Shown here piece by piece: positions 10,904 through 20,477 of a stretch of 64,000 bases of DNA (positions are counted from its first letter, which is position 1; the number at the start of each line of letters is the position of its first letter). Below the pieces are notes generated by a model. It saw nothing but the letters and a program-made list of their open reading frames with translations. It did no database searches and was not told where the DNA came from. Source of the DNA: Bacteroidia bacterium (GTDB lineage Bacteria > Bacteroidota > Bacteroidia > Palsa-965); assembly GCA_025454955.1 (NCBI GenBank), contig JALONL010000004.1, forward strand, positions 62,001 to 126,000, given 5' to 3'. Made by a program: the position numbers and the translations under genes.

Positions 10904-13900
10904 TTAGTCGAGGCTAACGTTGAGTGCAAGGCCGCGAAGTTCGTGCAACAGTACGTTGAACGATTCGGGGATGCCTGCCGCCGGCATGTTTTCGCCTTTA
11001 ACGATGGCTTCGTAGGCTTTGGCACGGCCGGCCACGTCGTCTGATTTGATGGTCAGGATTTCCTGCAGGATGTTGGCCGCACCGAATGCTTCGAGTGCCC
11101 ACACCTCCATCTCACCGAAACGCTGTCCGCCAAACTGCGCTTTACCACCCAACGGCTGCTGGGTAATGAGCGAGTACGGTCCGATTGAACGGGCGTGCAT
11201 CTTGTCGTCAACCATGTGACCCAGTTTAAGCATGTAAATAATGCCCACTGTGGCCGGCTGGTCAAAACGCTCGCCGGTTCCACCATCGTGCAGGAAGGTA
11301 CGGCCATAGCGCGGTACGCCTGCTTCGTCGGTGTACTTATTGATCTCGTCAATGCTGGCTCCGTCGAAAATCGGGGTCGAGAATTTCAGCCCTAATTTCT
11401 GTCCGGCCCAGCCAAGAACGGTTTCATAAATCTGACCCAGGTTCATACGCGAAGGTACACCCAGCGGGTTGAGTACAATGTCAACCGGCGTTCCGTCCTC
11501 AAGGAACGGCATGTCTTCGTCGCGTACAATACGGGCTACAATACCCTTGTTACCGTGACGGCCGGCCATTTTATCACCCACTTTCAGCTTACGCTTCTTG
11601 GCAATGTACACCTTGGCAAGCTGTACAATACCGGCGGGTAACTCATCGCCTACCTGCAGGGCAAACTTGCGGCGCTTGTATTCACCACTGATTTCGTTGA
11701 AACGAATTCCGTAGTTGTGCAGCACGGCACGTACCAGATCGTTGGTTTCCTTCTCTGCTGTCCACTTGGTGGGCTCGGCGTTCAGGAAGTCAACTTTCTC
11801 AAGTACTTTCTGGGTAAACTTGGTTCCTTTCGAAACTACTTCTTCCTTGAGGTTGTTAAACACACCGGCCGAAGTTTTTCCGTTGAGGATAGAAGTCAGC
11901 TTCTCTACAAGAACAGCTTTCAGGCCAGCCTCTTCCATTACCTGCTCCTTGTCGATTTTCTCAACCAGGGTTTTCTCGTCGGCTTTGGCTTTCTTGTCTT
12001 TGATAGCGCGAGAGAACAGCTTCTTGTCAATTACCACACCGCGAATTGACGGGGGAACTTTGAGTGAAGCATCTTTCACGTCGCCTGCCTTATCGCCGAA
12101 AATGGCGCGGAGAAGCTTTTCTTCGGGCGAAGGATCGGTTTCACCTTTGGGGGTGATTTTACCGATCAGGATATCGCCTTCCTTCACCTCGGCACCAATG
12201 CGGATGAGGCCGGTTTCGTCGAGGTCTTTGGTGGCTTCTTCCGATACGTTCGGGATATCGGCAGTGAGTTCTTCGAGACCGCGTTTGGTATCGCGCACTT
12301 CCATCACATACTCGTCGATGTGGATCGAGGTAAAGATGTCGTCGCGCACCACGCGTTCATTAATTACGATAGCATCCTCGAAGTTGTAACCTTTCCACGG
12401 CATGAATGCCACTTTGAGGTTACGTCCGAGTGCAAGTTCGGCATCCTTGGTGGCGTAGCCTTCGCAGAGAATCTGGCCGGCTTTCACCTTGTCACCTTTT
12501 TTCACCATCGGTTTGATGTTGATGCAGGTGCTCTGGTTGGTTTTGCGGAACTTGGTGAGCTTATATACTTTCAGGTCGTCGTCGAAACTTACCAGACGCT
12601 GGTTGTCGGTGCGGTTGTAGCGGATGTGAATTTCGTTGGCATCCACATAATCCACCACGCCTTCGCCTTCGGCAGCCGCCAGTACACGCGAGTCGCGGGC
12701 AATGAGGCCTTCGAGACCGGTGCCCACAATGGGAGCTTCGGGACGAAGCAGCGGCACAGCCTGGCGCTGCATGTTTGAACCCATGAGCGCACGGTTGGCA
12801 TCGTCGTGCTCGAGGAACGGAATGAGCGAAGCCGCGATAGAAGCAATCTGGTTCGGGGCCACGTCCATGAGCGAAAGTTTCACAGGCTCGATTACCGGGA
12901 AGTCACCTTCGAGACGGGCACGCACGCGCGATTCCTTGAAGTTGCCTTTCTCGTCGAGACTCATGTTGGCCTGCGCGATCATTTTCTGGTCTTCTTCTTC
13001 GGCCGAGAGATAAATTACAGGCTTGTCGATGTCGGCCTTACCTTCTGTTACAGTATGGTAAGGTGTTTCGATAAAGCCGAGTTTATTGATCTTGGCGTAC
13101 ACGCAAAGCGAAGAAATAAGACCGATGTTCGGACCTTCCGGAGTTTCGATGGTGCAGAGGCGGCCGTAGTGTGTATAGTGTACGTCGCGCACCTCGAAGC
13201 CGGCACGTTCGCGGCTCAGACCACCGGGCCCGAGAGCCGAGAGACGACGCTTGTGCGTAATCTCTGCCAGCGGGTTGGTCTGGTCCATGAACTGCGAAAG
13301 CTGGTTGGTTCCGAAGAACGAGTTGATTACCGACGAAAGTGTTTTCGCGTTAATCAGGTCGGTAGGCGTAAACACCTCGTTGTCGCGCACGTTCATGCGC
13401 TCGCGGATGGTTCTTGCCATACGGGCCAGACCCACACCGAACTGAGCATAAAGCTGCTCACCAACGGTACGAACGCGGCGGTTCGAGAGGTGATCGATAT
13501 CATCAATATCGGCCTTGGAATTGATCAGTTCAATCAAATACTTGATGATCTGGATGATATCGTCTTTGGTGAGAACGCGGGTCTCGTTGGAAGTGGTTTG
13601 CTTGAGCTTCTTGTTGAGGCGGTAGCGGCCCACTTCGCCGAGGTCATAACGTTTGTCGGAGAAGAACAGCTTGTCGATGATACCGCGGGCGGTTTCTTCA
13701 TCGGGCGGTTCGGCGTTGCGAAGCTGGCGGTAGATGTGCTCCACAGCTTCTTTCTCCGAGTTGGAAGTATCTTTCTGGAGGGTATTGTAGATGATGGTGT
13801 AATCGAGATTTGCACCGTCTTCTTTGTGCAGAATCACTGATTTCACGTTGGCTTCCACAATCTGGTCGATGTGCTGTGCTTCGAGTACGGTTTCGCGGTC

Positions 13901-14719
13901 AATGATAACCTCGTTACGCTCGATAGACACTACCTCGCCGGTATCCTCATCCACAAAGTCTTCAACCCAGGTTTTGAGCACGCGTGCAGCCAGTTTACGG
14001 CCGAGCACCGCTTTGAGGGCGGCTTTGCTCACCTTTACCTCGTCGGCAAGGTCGAAGAGTTCGAGAATGTGCTTATCGGTTTCGTAACCGATGGCGCGGA
14101 GCAGCGTGGTAACAGGAAGTTTTTTCTTACGGTCGATGTACGCGTACATCACGTTGTTGATGTCCGTGGCAAATTCAATCCACGAACCCTTAAACGGAAT
14201 TACACGCGCGCTGTACAGCTTGGTACCGTTGGCGTGTCGGCTCTGGCCGAAGAACACACCCGGTGAGCGGTGCAGTTGCGATACAATTACACGTTCGGCA
14301 CCGTTAATCACGAAGGTGGCGCGCGGGGTCATGTACGGGATGGTTCCCAGGTACACGTCCTGCACGATGGTTTCGAAATCTTCGTGTTCCGGATCGGTGC
14401 AATAGAGTTTGAGTTTCGCTTTGAGCGGAACACTGTAGGTAAGTCCGCGCTCAATGCACTCGTCTATGGAGTAGCGCGGAGGATCTACAAAATAGTCGAG
14501 GAATTCGAGAACGAAGTTGTTGCGGGCATCCGAAATCGGAAAGTTCTCGCTGAACACTTTGAAGAGTCCTTCGTCCTGACGGTTTTCGCTGGTAGTTTCA
14601 AGCTGGAAGAAGTCTTGAAACGACTTGAGCTGGATTTCAAGGAAATCCGGGTAATCCACCTGTGCTTTGCTTTTGGCAAAGTTGATGCGTTGCTGTTTTT
14701 TACTGGTTTCCAAGGCCAT
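10904..14719 (-). CDS. rpoB: DNA-directed RNA polymerase subunit beta
   Basis: Full-length RpoB, 1271 residues. The rifampicin pocket (~residues 468-500) reads [20 protein letters not shown] then LSALGPGGL, i.e. the wild-type residues at the positions where resistance changes occur (Gln, Asp, His, Ser), so no resistance mutation is seen there. The C-terminal region carries the GERF and [20 protein letters not shown] motifs that contact beta'. It follows rplL after a 121-base gap that holds a long hairpin, and precedes rpoC in the same transcript. Confidence 0.99.
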   Translation of the reverse strand: MALETSKKQQRINFAKSKAQVDYPDFLEIQLKSFQDFFQLETTSENRQDEGLFKVFSENFPISDARNNFVLEFLDYFVDPPRYSIDECIERGLTYSVPLKAKLKLYCTDPEHEDFETIVQDVYLGTIPYMTPRATFVINGAERVIVSQLHRSPGVFFGQSRHANGTKLYSARVIPFKGSWIEFATDINNVMYAYIDRKKKLPVTTLLRAIGYETDKHILELFDLADEVKVSKAALKAVLGRKLAARVLKTWVEDFVDEDTGEVVSIERNEVIIDRETVLEAQHIDQIVEANVKSVILHKEDGANLDYTIIYNTLQKDTSNSEKEAVEHIYRQLRNAEPPDEETARGIIDKLFFSDKRYDLGEVGRYRLNKKLKQTTSNETRVLTKDDIIQIIKYLIELINSKADIDDIDHLSNRRVRTVGEQLYAQFGVGLARMARTIRERMNVRDNEVFTPTDLINAKTLSSVINSFFGTNQLSQFMDQTNPLAEITHKRRLSALGPGGLSRERAGFEVRDVHYTHYGRLCTIETPEGPNIGLISSLCVYAKINKLGFIETPYHTVTEGKADIDKPVIYLSAEEEDQKMIAQANMSLDEKGNFKESRVRARLEGDFPVIEPVKLSLMDVAPNQIASIAASLIPFLEHDDANRALMGSNMQRQAVPLLRPEAPIVGTGLEGLIARDSRVLAAAEGEGVVDYVDANEIHIRYNRTDNQRLVSFDDDLKVYKLTKFRKTNQSTCINIKPMVKKGDKVKAGQILCEGYATKDAELALGRNLKVAFMPWKGYNFEDAIVINERVVRDDIFTSIHIDEYVMEVRDTKRGLEELTADIPNVSEEATKDLDETGLIRIGAEVKEGDILIGKITPKGETDPSPEEKLLRAIFGDKAGDVKDASLKVPPSIRGVVIDKKLFSRAIKDKKAKADEKTLVEKIDKEQVMEEAGLKAVLVEKLTSILNGKTSAGVFNNLKEEVVSKGTKFTQKVLEKVDFLNAEPTKWTAEKETNDLVRAVLHNYGIRFNEISGEYKRRKFALQVGDELPAGIVQLAKVYIAKKRKLKVGDKMAGRHGNKGIVARIVRDEDMPFLEDGTPVDIVLNPLGVPSRMNLGQIYETVLGWAGQKLGLKFSTPIFDGASIDEINKYTDEAGVPRYGRTFLHDGGTGERFDQPATVGIIYMLKLGHMVDDKMHARSIGPYSLITQQPLGGKAQFGGQRFGEMEVWALEAFGAANILQEILTIKSDDVAGRAKAYEAIVKGENMPAAGIPESFNVLLHELRGLALNVSLD

Positions 14720-14768
14720 GTATGATATTTTAAGTGAACAAAAACGCTAAAGCAACTTGAAACGAGGA

Positions 14769-14808
14769 AAGACCTGGGCGTTTTCTTAGCGAAAACGCCA
14801 CAGGTCTT
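14769..14808 (-). promoter_or_regulatory. Long hairpin between rplL and rpoB (attenuator or RNase processing site)
   Basis: Arms AAGACCTG (14769-14776) plus GGCGTTTTC (14777-14785) pair with GAAAACGCC (14791-14799) plus CAGGTCTT (14801-14808): 17 base pairs, one bulged base and a 5-base loop. On the minus strand the stem is followed by a pyrimidine-rich but not pure T tail, so it looks like a partial terminator or RNase III type site. In E. coli the same gene junction carries an attenuator and an RNase III site; the function here is inferred from that. Confidence 0.75.
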
Positions 14809-14840
14809 AAACCGTATTGCAGGCTGAAGCCCGGGATGAA

Positions 14841-15215
14841 TTACTTCACCTCCACTTCAGCACCTGCATCAGCAAGTGCTTTCTTGAGCGCTTCTGCGTC
14901 CTCTTTGCTGATGCCCTCTTTTACTGCTTTGGGAGCACCGTCAACGAGATCTTTAGCTTCTTTCAGGCCGAGACCGGTAGCGTCTTTCACTACTTTCACA
15001 ACCTGAAGTTTGTTGGCACCACCACTCTTGAGAACTACGTCAAAAGCGGTTTTCTCAGCAGCGGCGGGAGCACCGGCGCCAGGACCGGCAGCCACGGCAA
15101 CTGCAGCAGCAGCGGGCTTAATACCGTATTCGTTTTCAAGAATGTCAGCAAGTTCTTTCACTTCTTTAACGGTGAGGTTTACGAGCTGATCAGCAAGGGC
15201 TTTTACGTCTGCCAT
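14841..15215 (-). CDS. rplL: 50S ribosomal protein bL12 (L7/L12)
   Basis: The 124-residue acidic protein has the L7/L12 layout: an N-terminal dimer and L10-binding helix region ([20 protein letters not shown]), an Ala/Gly/Pro hinge (~35-55) and a globular C-terminal domain with the factor-binding helix [20 protein letters not shown]. Several dimers form the ribosome stalk that recruits EF-Tu, EF-G and other GTPases. It lies 84 bases after rplJ in the same transcript. Confidence 0.98.
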   Translation of the reverse strand: MADVKALADQLVNLTVKEVKELADILENEYGIKPAAAAVAVAAGPGAGAPAAAEKTAFDVVLKSGGANKLQVVKVVKDATGLGLKEAKDLVDGAPKAVKEGISKEDAEALKKALADAGAEVEVK

Positions 15216-15299
15216 TTTTATTGTTTTTGGATAATTAGACTTGGTTGAATTGTGTTGTTTGTTTGCGAGAACGGATTCTCAATTGTAGTCGGCCGGGAA

Positions 15300-15824
15300 T
15301 TACTCCGGACGTTCCGAAAGGGTTTTTACCAGACCCGAGAGTGTTCCACCCGCTCCCTGCAGCGCAGAGATAACGTTGCGGGCAGGCGACTGGAGCAGGG
15401 CCACCACATCGGCGATAAGTTCATCGCGCGATTTGATAGAGGCCAGTGCGTCGAGCGACTCATCGCCCATATACACGCTCTGTTCTACGTAGGCCGCTTT
15501 CAGCAGGGGCTTTTTGCCGTCTTTGCGAAACTCTTTAATGAGTTTGGCAGGAGCTGAATTCGACTCAGAGAACATGATCGATACGGGGCCTTTGAGGGCA
15601 TCGTACATCGGGCTGTACTCACCGTCGTTGGTACGCTCGAGCGCCTTGCGCAGGAGGGTATTTTTTACCACGATGAGTTCAATGTTCTGGTTAAAACACA
15701 TTCTCCGCAAAGCACTCGTCTTTTCAGACGGGAGCTCAGAAGTATCGGCCAGGTAGAAATGCTTGCTGTCGGCAAGTTTCGCTGCCAGGTTTTCGATAAT
15801 CTGTGTTTTTTCTTGTTTTGTCAT
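15300..15824 (-). CDS. rplJ: 50S ribosomal protein uL10
   Basis: This 174-residue protein matches uL10: the N-terminal rRNA-binding domain has the usual KNTLLRKALE motif, and the C-terminal helix binds the bL12 dimers. It forms the base of the stalk. It follows rplA by 34 bases, which is too short to hold a full L10 leader like the one that controls rplJL in E. coli; any autoregulation must act elsewhere on the transcript. Confidence 0.98.
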   Translation of the reverse strand: MTKQEKTQIIENLAAKLADSKHFYLADTSELPSEKTSALRRMCFNQNIELIVVKNTLLRKALERTNDGEYSPMYDALKGPVSIMFSESNSAPAKLIKEFRKDGKKPLLKAAYVEQSVYMGDESLDALASIKSRDELIADVVALLQSPARNVISALQGAGGTLSGLVKTLSERPE

Positions 15825-15858
15825 ACTTGTTGAGTATTAAGCCGGATCAAACCGAGCA

Positions 15859-16551
15859 TTAAGCAAGCGTTTTGGTTTCTACCTGAACGCTGGGGCTCAT
15901 CGTGCTCGAAAGGTATATGCTGCGCACATAGGCACCTTTTGCAGATGACGGCTTCAACTTCAGGATTGTAGAGAGAAGCTCATTCGCGTTTTCAGCAAGC
16001 ATTTCGGCAGTAAACGATACTTTGCCAACTGAAGCATGTACAATACCTGCTTTGTCAACTTTGAAATCAATTTTACCACCTTTTGCGTCTTTTACCGCTT
16101 TTCCTACTTCCATCGTCACCGTTCCGGTTTTCGGGTTCGGCATCAGTCCGCGGGGACCGAGGATTTTACCCAAAGCACCCACTTTACCCATCATGCTGGG
16201 TGTGGTGATGATTACGTCAACATCGGTCCAGCCTTCTTTGATCTTGGCAATGTAGTCGTCTGCACCAACAAAATCAGCACCGGCAGCCTGTGCCTCTGCT
16301 TCTTTGTCGGGTGTGCAAAGTACAAGCACACGAACCGTTTTACCGGTACCGTGCGGCAGTGTAACCATGCCACGCACCATTTGATTGGCTTTGCGGGGAT
16401 CAACACCAAGACGAACGCTGATATCAACTGATGCGTCGAATTTGGTAGTAGTGATGTCTTTCACCACTTTAACAGCGTCTGCCATATAATATGCTTTCGT
16501 CATATCATACTTAGCCAGGGCTGCCTTCCGTTTTTTAGCTGTGTGGGCCAT
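15859..16551 (-). CDS. rplA: 50S ribosomal protein uL1
   Basis: I choose the ATG at 16551 ([16 protein letters not shown], 230 residues) because it aligns with the normal uL1 start. An upstream in-frame ATG at 16575 would add eight residues not seen in the family. The two-domain uL1 fold is intact, with motifs such as [13 protein letters not shown], a GTGK loop and [15 protein letters not shown]. uL1 binds 23S rRNA at the E-site stalk, and in many bacteria it also represses translation of its own operon. It lies 62 bases after rplK. Confidence 0.97.
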   Translation of the reverse strand: MAHTAKKRKAALAKYDMTKAYYMADAVKVVKDITTTKFDASVDISVRLGVDPRKANQMVRGMVTLPHGTGKTVRVLVLCTPDKEAEAQAAGADFVGADDYIAKIKEGWTDVDVIITTPSMMGKVGALGKILGPRGLMPNPKTGTVTMEVGKAVKDAKGGKIDFKVDKAGIVHASVGKVSFTAEMLAENANELLSTILKLKPSSAKGAYVRSIYLSSTMSPSVQVETKTLA

Positions 16552-16613
16552 TCGGATTGGAATTTTGACGTGCAAACGTTTCAGGCCTTTCCTGAAACTC
16601 CGTCAGGTTAAAA

Positions 16614-17057
16614 TTACTTCTTCAGCGGGCTCTCGCCGGCGACTGTGAGACCCATGCTTCGGGCTGTACCGGCCACCATGCTCATTGCTGATTCGATGGT
16701 GAAACAGTTCAGGTCGGGCATTTTAGACTCAGCAATCTGACGCACCTGATCCCATGAAACCGAACCTACTTTTTTGCGGTTCGATTCTGCTGAACCAGAC
16801 TGGATCTTTGCGGCATCTTTAAGCTGAACGGCCACCGGCGGTTGTTTGATAATGAACTCAAACGATTTGTCTGAGTAAACCGTAATGATGACCGGCAGCA
16901 CTTTGCCGGGGCGATCCTGCGTCCGGGCGTTGAACTGCTTGCAAAACTCCATGATGTTCACACCTTTGGCACCGAGAGCGGGACCAATGGGCGGTGAAGG
17001 GTTGGCTGCGCCACCCTTAATCTGAAGCTTAATCAGAGCACTTACTTCTTTCGCCAT
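16614..17057 (-). CDS. rplK: 50S ribosomal protein uL11
   Basis: The 147-residue protein carries the uL11 hallmark [19 protein letters not shown] in the N-terminal domain and a C-terminal domain that binds the 23S rRNA GTPase-associated centre. It is the binding partner of RelA-type stringent sensors and thiopeptide antibiotics in other bacteria. It lies 65 bases after nusG in the same direction and 62 before rplA. Confidence 0.98.
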   Translation of the reverse strand: MAKEVSALIKLQIKGGAANPSPPIGPALGAKGVNIMEFCKQFNARTQDRPGKVLPVIITVYSDKSFEFIIKQPPVAVQLKDAAKIQSGSAESNRKKVGSVSWDQVRQIAESKMPDLNCFTIESAMSMVAGTARSMGLTVAGESPLKK

Positions 17058-17122
17058 TTTGCAGTTTTAATGCGTTGTTTTTCTGTTATGTTGGAAGCGC
17101 GTAACAGCGGATCAATAGCAGG

Positions 17123-17689
17123 TTATTCTTTTTCTACCTGCATGTAACTGAGTTCGAGCGGGGTTTTGCGACCGAAGATTTTTACCATCACCTTGAGTTT
17201 TTTCTTCTCTTCGTTGATTTCTTCGATTACACCGCTGAACGTGTTGAAAGGACCATCGATCACTTTCACGGTTTCGCCCACTACATAGGTATTGAGCATG
17301 GTTTCTTCGGCTCCGGTAAGTTCATCGACCTTGCCCAGCATGCGCTTCACTTCGTGATCGCGCAGGGGAACAGGATCGCCTGTTTTTGAACCCAGAAATC
17401 CGATTACACCGGTAATATTTTTGAGTACGTGGGGGATTTCGCCCACCAGAATACCTTCAAGCATTACATATCCGGGGAAAATATTCCGCTCTTTGGCCAC
17501 TTTTTTGCCATTGCGGATCTGGATCACCTTTTCCATCGGGATAAGTACCTGCGACACAAAATCCTGTATGCCGAGGCGGGTTACTTCCGACTCCACATAC
17601 TGTTTGATTTTCTTTTCCTGCCCGTTTACCACGCGCAGTACATACCATTTTTTGGCTTGCGTGTCGTTGGTATTGCTTACTTCAGTCAT
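17123..17689 (-). CDS. nusG: Transcription termination/antitermination factor NusG
   Basis: The 188-residue protein has an NGN domain (KWYVLRVVNGQEKKIKQYVE; later FPGYVMLE) followed by a KOW domain (GETVKVIDGPFNTFSGVIEE). NusG binds the clamp of RNA polymerase, suppresses pausing and links transcription to Rho or to the ribosome. The secE-nusG-rplK order is the standard one. The gap to secE is 47 bases. Confidence 0.98.
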   Translation of the reverse strand: MTEVSNTNDTQAKKWYVLRVVNGQEKKIKQYVESEVTRLGIQDFVSQVLIPMEKVIQIRNGKKVAKERNIFPGYVMLEGILVGEIPHVLKNITGVIGFLGSKTGDPVPLRDHEVKRMLGKVDELTGAEETMLNTYVVGETVKVIDGPFNTFSGVIEEINEEKKKLKVMVKIFGRKTPLELSYMQVEKE

Positions 17690-17736
17690 CGTTCGGCTGA
17701 TAAGAAATTTAGATGATCAGGCTTTGCAGGCGCTGA

Positions 17737-17928
17737 TCAGATGAATTTGTAGAGGAACGACATGCCGCCCCGGAAGGCAACATCCATGAGAGAAACAACT
17801 ATTGAAAAGATTACCGAGGCAACCATTACAATAATTGCGCTTTCCTGTAATTCGCTCCAGGTGGGCCAGCTCACTTTGTGTACCATTTCCTGATACACTT
17901 CGTCGAAGTATGCTCTGATTTTGTTCAT
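17737..17928 (-). CDS. secE: Preprotein translocase subunit SecE
   Basis: This short SecE has 63 residues: an amphipathic cytoplasmic helix (YFDEVYQEMVHKVSWPTWSE, the family signature) and one membrane span (~residues 30-52). It clamps SecY in the SecYEG channel. The single-span form is normal outside the enterobacteria. It starts 13 bases after tRNA-Trp, so tRNA and mRNA must be cut from one transcript. Confidence 0.97.
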   Translation of the reverse strand: MNKIRAYFDEVYQEMVHKVSWPTWSELQESAIIVMVASVIFSIVVSLMDVAFRGGMSFLYKFI

Positions 17929-17941
17929 AGCGCTATTGTTG

Positions 17942-18012
17942 CACGGGCAGAGAGATTCGAACTCCCATCAACGGTTTTGGAGACCGCTATTCTACCATTG
18001 AACTATGCCCGT
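17942..18012 (-). tRNA. trpT: tRNA-Trp (anticodon CCA)
   Basis: A full cloverleaf is visible: acceptor ACGGGCA/TGCCCGT, anticodon CCA in the loop CTCCAAA, T-arm GGAGTTCGAATCTCT and discriminator G73, the tryptophan identity base. No CCA is encoded. It sits between tuf and secE. Confidence 0.97.
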
Positions 18013-18016
18013 GTTT

Positions 18017-18085
18017 GTCTGCCGGAGCAGACGGGTTTTATTTGGCAGCGAAAGGTGCCACGAAAAAACGAGGCACCTTTCGCTG
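18017..18085 (-). promoter_or_regulatory. Two hairpins between tuf and tRNA-Trp
   Basis: A perfect 14-bp stem (CAGCGAAAGGTGCC at 18046-18059 with its complement at 18072-18085, 12-base loop) starts 27 bases after the tuf stop. A second 6-bp stem (GTCTGC 18017-18022 with GCAGAC 18027-18032) lies 4 bases before the tRNA. Neither is followed by a T run on the minus strand. They therefore look like partial attenuators or processing signals that separate the abundant tuf mRNA from the secE-nusG part, not like full terminators. Confidence 0.6.
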
Positions 18086-18112
18086 TTTTGGATCGGTTCG
18101 GAACCGTGAAGA

Positions 18113-19300
18113 TTACTTCATGATTTCGATTACCTGACCAGCACCTACGGTACGGCCACCTTCGCGGATAGCGAAACGGAGACCTTTGTCCATAGCGATG
18201 GGAACGATCAGGCTAACGCTGATGGTTACGTTATCGCCAGGCATTACCATCTCACGACCTTCCGGCAGGGTGATTTCGCCGGTTACGTCGGTGGTACGGA
18301 AGTAGAACTGGGGACGGTATTTGTTGTGGAAGGGGGTGTGACGGCCACCTTCTTCTTTCTTCAGTACGTACACCTCAGCTTTGAACTCGGTGTGCGGAGT
18401 GATAGAACCGGGCTTGGCGATAACCATACCACGACGGATCTGGTTCTTGTCCACACCACGGAGGAGGATACCTACGTTGTCACCAGCTTCACCACGATCG
18501 AGGAGCTTGCGGAACATTTCAACACCTGTGCAGGTTGACTTGATTTGATCTTCGCCCATACCGAGGATTACAACTTCGTCGCTTACGTTAACGATGCCGG
18601 TTTCGATACGGCCGGTAGCTACAGTACCACGACCGGTGATGGTGAATACGTCTTCAACGGGCATCAGGAACGGCTTGTCTTTATCACGAGCGGGTGTCGG
18701 GATATAAGAGTCAACAGCGTCCATGAGTTCCATGATTTTCTCAACCCATTTCGGCTCGTTGTTCAGGCCGCCGAGGGCAGAACCACGGATGATGGGGGTG
18801 TTGTCGCCATCGAACTTGTAGAAAGAAAGGAGTTCGCGGATCTCCATCTCAACGAGATCGAGAAGCTCGAGATCGTCAACCATATCTACTTTGTTCATGA
18901 ACACCACAAGCTGGGGAACACCAACCTGACGGGCGAGCAGGATGTGCTCACGGGTCTGGGGCATCGGACCGTCTGTAGCAGCCACAACGAGAATTGCGCC
19001 GTCCATCTGGGCAGCACCGGTAACCATGTTTTTCACATAGTCAGCGTGACCCGGGCAGTCAACGTGAGCATAGTGACGGTTAGCTGTCTGATACTCTACG
19101 TGTGAGGTGTTGATGGTGATACCACGTTCTTTTTCCTCAGGAGCGTTGTCAATTGACGAGAAGTCACGCACCTCAGCCAGACCTTTTGAAGCAAGCACTG
19201 AAGTGATTGCAGCGGTGAGGGTGGTTTTGCCGTGGTCAACGTGACCGATGGTGCCTACGTTTACGTGCGGCTTGGAACGGTCAAATTTCTCTTTTGCCAT
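18113..19300 (-). CDS. tuf: Elongation factor Tu
   Basis: Full-length EF-Tu, 395 residues. GTPase motifs G1 (GHVDHGKT), G3 (DCPGHADY), G4 (NKVD) and G5 (SAL) are intact, followed by the two beta-barrel domains. It carries aminoacyl-tRNA to the A site. It is transcribed just after four tRNA genes and before tRNA-Trp and secE, the same order as tufB in E. coli. No second tuf copy lies in this window. Confidence 0.99.
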   Translation of the reverse strand: MAKEKFDRSKPHVNVGTIGHVDHGKTTLTAAITSVLASKGLAEVRDFSSIDNAPEEKERGITINTSHVEYQTANRHYAHVDCPGHADYVKNMVTGAAQMDGAILVVAATDGPMPQTREHILLARQVGVPQLVVFMNKVDMVDDLELLDLVEMEIRELLSFYKFDGDNTPIIRGSALGGLNNEPKWVEKIMELMDAVDSYIPTPARDKDKPFLMPVEDVFTITGRGTVATGRIETGIVNVSDEVVILGMGEDQIKSTCTGVEMFRKLLDRGEAGDNVGILLRGVDKNQIRRGMVIAKPGSITPHTEFKAEVYVLKKEEGGRHTPFHNKYRPQFYFRTTDVTGEITLPEGREMVMPGDNVTISVSLIVPIAMDKGLRFAIREGGRTVGAGQVIEIMK

Positions 19301-19439
19301 TGCTATTGGTTTGTGTTAGGTGATTTACTGTTTGTGTTGTTGTCAAAAAAAATTTATATCAGAACCGCAGGGTGTTGACCACGAAGCGGGCGGATGGCAT
19401 TTGAAGGCTGCCCGCTTTCGCGAACAGCCTTTTAAGCTG

Positions 19440-19511
<72 letters not shown>

Positions 19512-19538
19512 TAAATATCAGTGCATCGGCACGTTTGG

Positions 19539-19611
19539 AGCGGAAGACCGGGCTCGAACCGGCCACCCTCAGCTTGGAAGGCTGATGCTCTACCAAATGA
19601 GCTACTTCCGC
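19539..19611 (-). tRNA. glyT: tRNA-Gly (anticodon TCC)
   Basis: A cloverleaf with acceptor GCGGAAG/CTTCCGC, anticodon TCC in the loop CTTCCAA and T-arm GCCGGTTCGAGCCCGGT. It reads GGA/GGG. It lies 27 bases from tRNA-Thr(GGT) in the same transcript. No encoded CCA. Confidence 0.97.
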
Positions 19612-19663
19612 TATTGCTGGCTTGCGGCTGAAAACCGGCTGCAAAATCCAGTTGATTTGCCTG

Positions 19664-19745
<82 letters not shown>

Positions 19746-19784
19746 AATATTTTTTTTGCCATGCCCGGGACCGAAACAAAAATG

Positions 19785-19857
19785 AGCCGGCGAAGGGACT
19801 CGAACCCCCGACCTGCTGATTACAAATCAGCTGCTCTACCAGCTGAGCTACACCGGC
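19785..19857 (-). tRNA. thrU: tRNA-Thr (anticodon TGT)
   Basis: A cloverleaf with anticodon TGT in the loop TTTGTAA and acceptor GCCGGTG/CGCCGGC (one U-G pair). It is the first gene of the tRNA-tuf transcript, about 87 bases after the promoter box. No encoded CCA. Confidence 0.97.
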
Positions 19858-19943
19858 TGGAAATGCTTCGGGTAACGGACAATTATGCACTGATTATTCA
19901 AAGAACTTAGGGCTTATTTTTGGTTTGCCCCCCAAAAAGGACT

Positions 19944-19975
19944 GCAAATGTATAAAACTTTTATCACGCAACAAA
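19944..19975 (-). promoter_or_regulatory. Bacteroidota sigma-A promoter of the tRNA-tuf superoperon
   Basis: On the minus strand TTTG (19975-19972), a 19-base spacer and TACATTTGC (19952-19944) match the phylum consensus TTTG and TAnnTTTGY exactly. It is the obvious start for the tRNA-tuf-secE-nusG-rpl-rpo transcript. Confidence 0.88.
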
Positions 19976-20081
19976 CTCGCACATCTTTTTTTTCTGTATC
20001 ACTACACTTTCTGCCGGCCTCAAATGGCCGGTAATAAACCTCACTAAACCCGGCTGTTTTTGCAGCTTATTGATTATCAAT

Positions 20082-20120
20082 AAAAAAACCAGCCCCCGCA
20101 GATTTGCGGGGGCTGGTTTT
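20082..20120 (-). terminator. Intrinsic terminator after hpf
   Basis: A 16-bp perfect stem (20085-20100 with 20105-20120; core CCAGCCCCCGCA) and a 4-base loop are followed on the minus strand by a T run. It ends the rpsU-xerC-hpf transcript 19 bases past the hpf stop and insulates it from the tRNA-tuf promoter. Confidence 0.95.
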
Positions 20121-20138
20121 ACCTCTCTGCCGGGGAGT

Positions 20139-20438
20139 TTACTTTCCCCTGAGTTTTTCTTTATGTTTTTTTACCTGGCGGCTTATTGCATCAATTCCGG
20201 TATCGATTGCTTCTTCGAAAGTGCGGCACTGGCGTTTTACGTAGAGGTCGGTGCCGGGAACGTTGAGTTTGATTTCGGCTACTTTATTGGTTGAACTGTC
20301 TGATTTATCGAGGCGTAGAAAAATTTCGCTGCGAATAATGCCGTCGTAGAAATGGGTGAGCTTTCCTACTTTTTCTTCAATAAAACTGATGAGTTTTCGA
20401 TCGGCGTCGAAGTGTATGGATTGAATCTGAATGTCCAT
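20139..20438 (-). CDS. hpf: Ribosome hibernation promoting factor, short form
   Basis: The 99-residue protein has the HPF/YfiA (RaiA) fold: a beta-alpha-beta-beta-beta-alpha pattern with FLRLDKSDSSTNKVAEIKLN and the basic C-terminal helix ISRQVKKHKEKLRGK. It binds the decoding centre of idle 30S subunits and leads to 100S or inactive 70S ribosomes. It is a short HPF with no dimerisation tail. A perfect Shine-Dalgarno AAGGAGG lies 8 bases before the ATG (AGGAGG complement at 20447-20452), which is very rare in this window. It is the third gene after rpsU and xerC, 39 bases after the xerC stop. Confidence 0.95.
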   Translation of the reverse strand: MDIQIQSIHFDADRKLISFIEEKVGKLTHFYDGIIRSEIFLRLDKSDSSTNKVAEIKLNVPGTDLYVKRQCRTFEEAIDTGIDAISRQVKKHKEKLRGK

Positions 20439-20477
20439 AACAAGTTCCTCCTTTTTAGTGTGTTAGTTCATACCTTT

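Noticed and set aside
12806..13840. Long open frame on the plus strand opposite rpoB (344 codons)
   Set aside because: It lies wholly inside a highly conserved gene on the other strand and has no domain or promoter; an effect of codon bias.
15825..15858. L10-type leader for rplJ or uL1 site in the leader
   Set aside because: The gap is only 34 bases and shows no conserved stem; the hairpin at 14769 is the only strong structure in the block.
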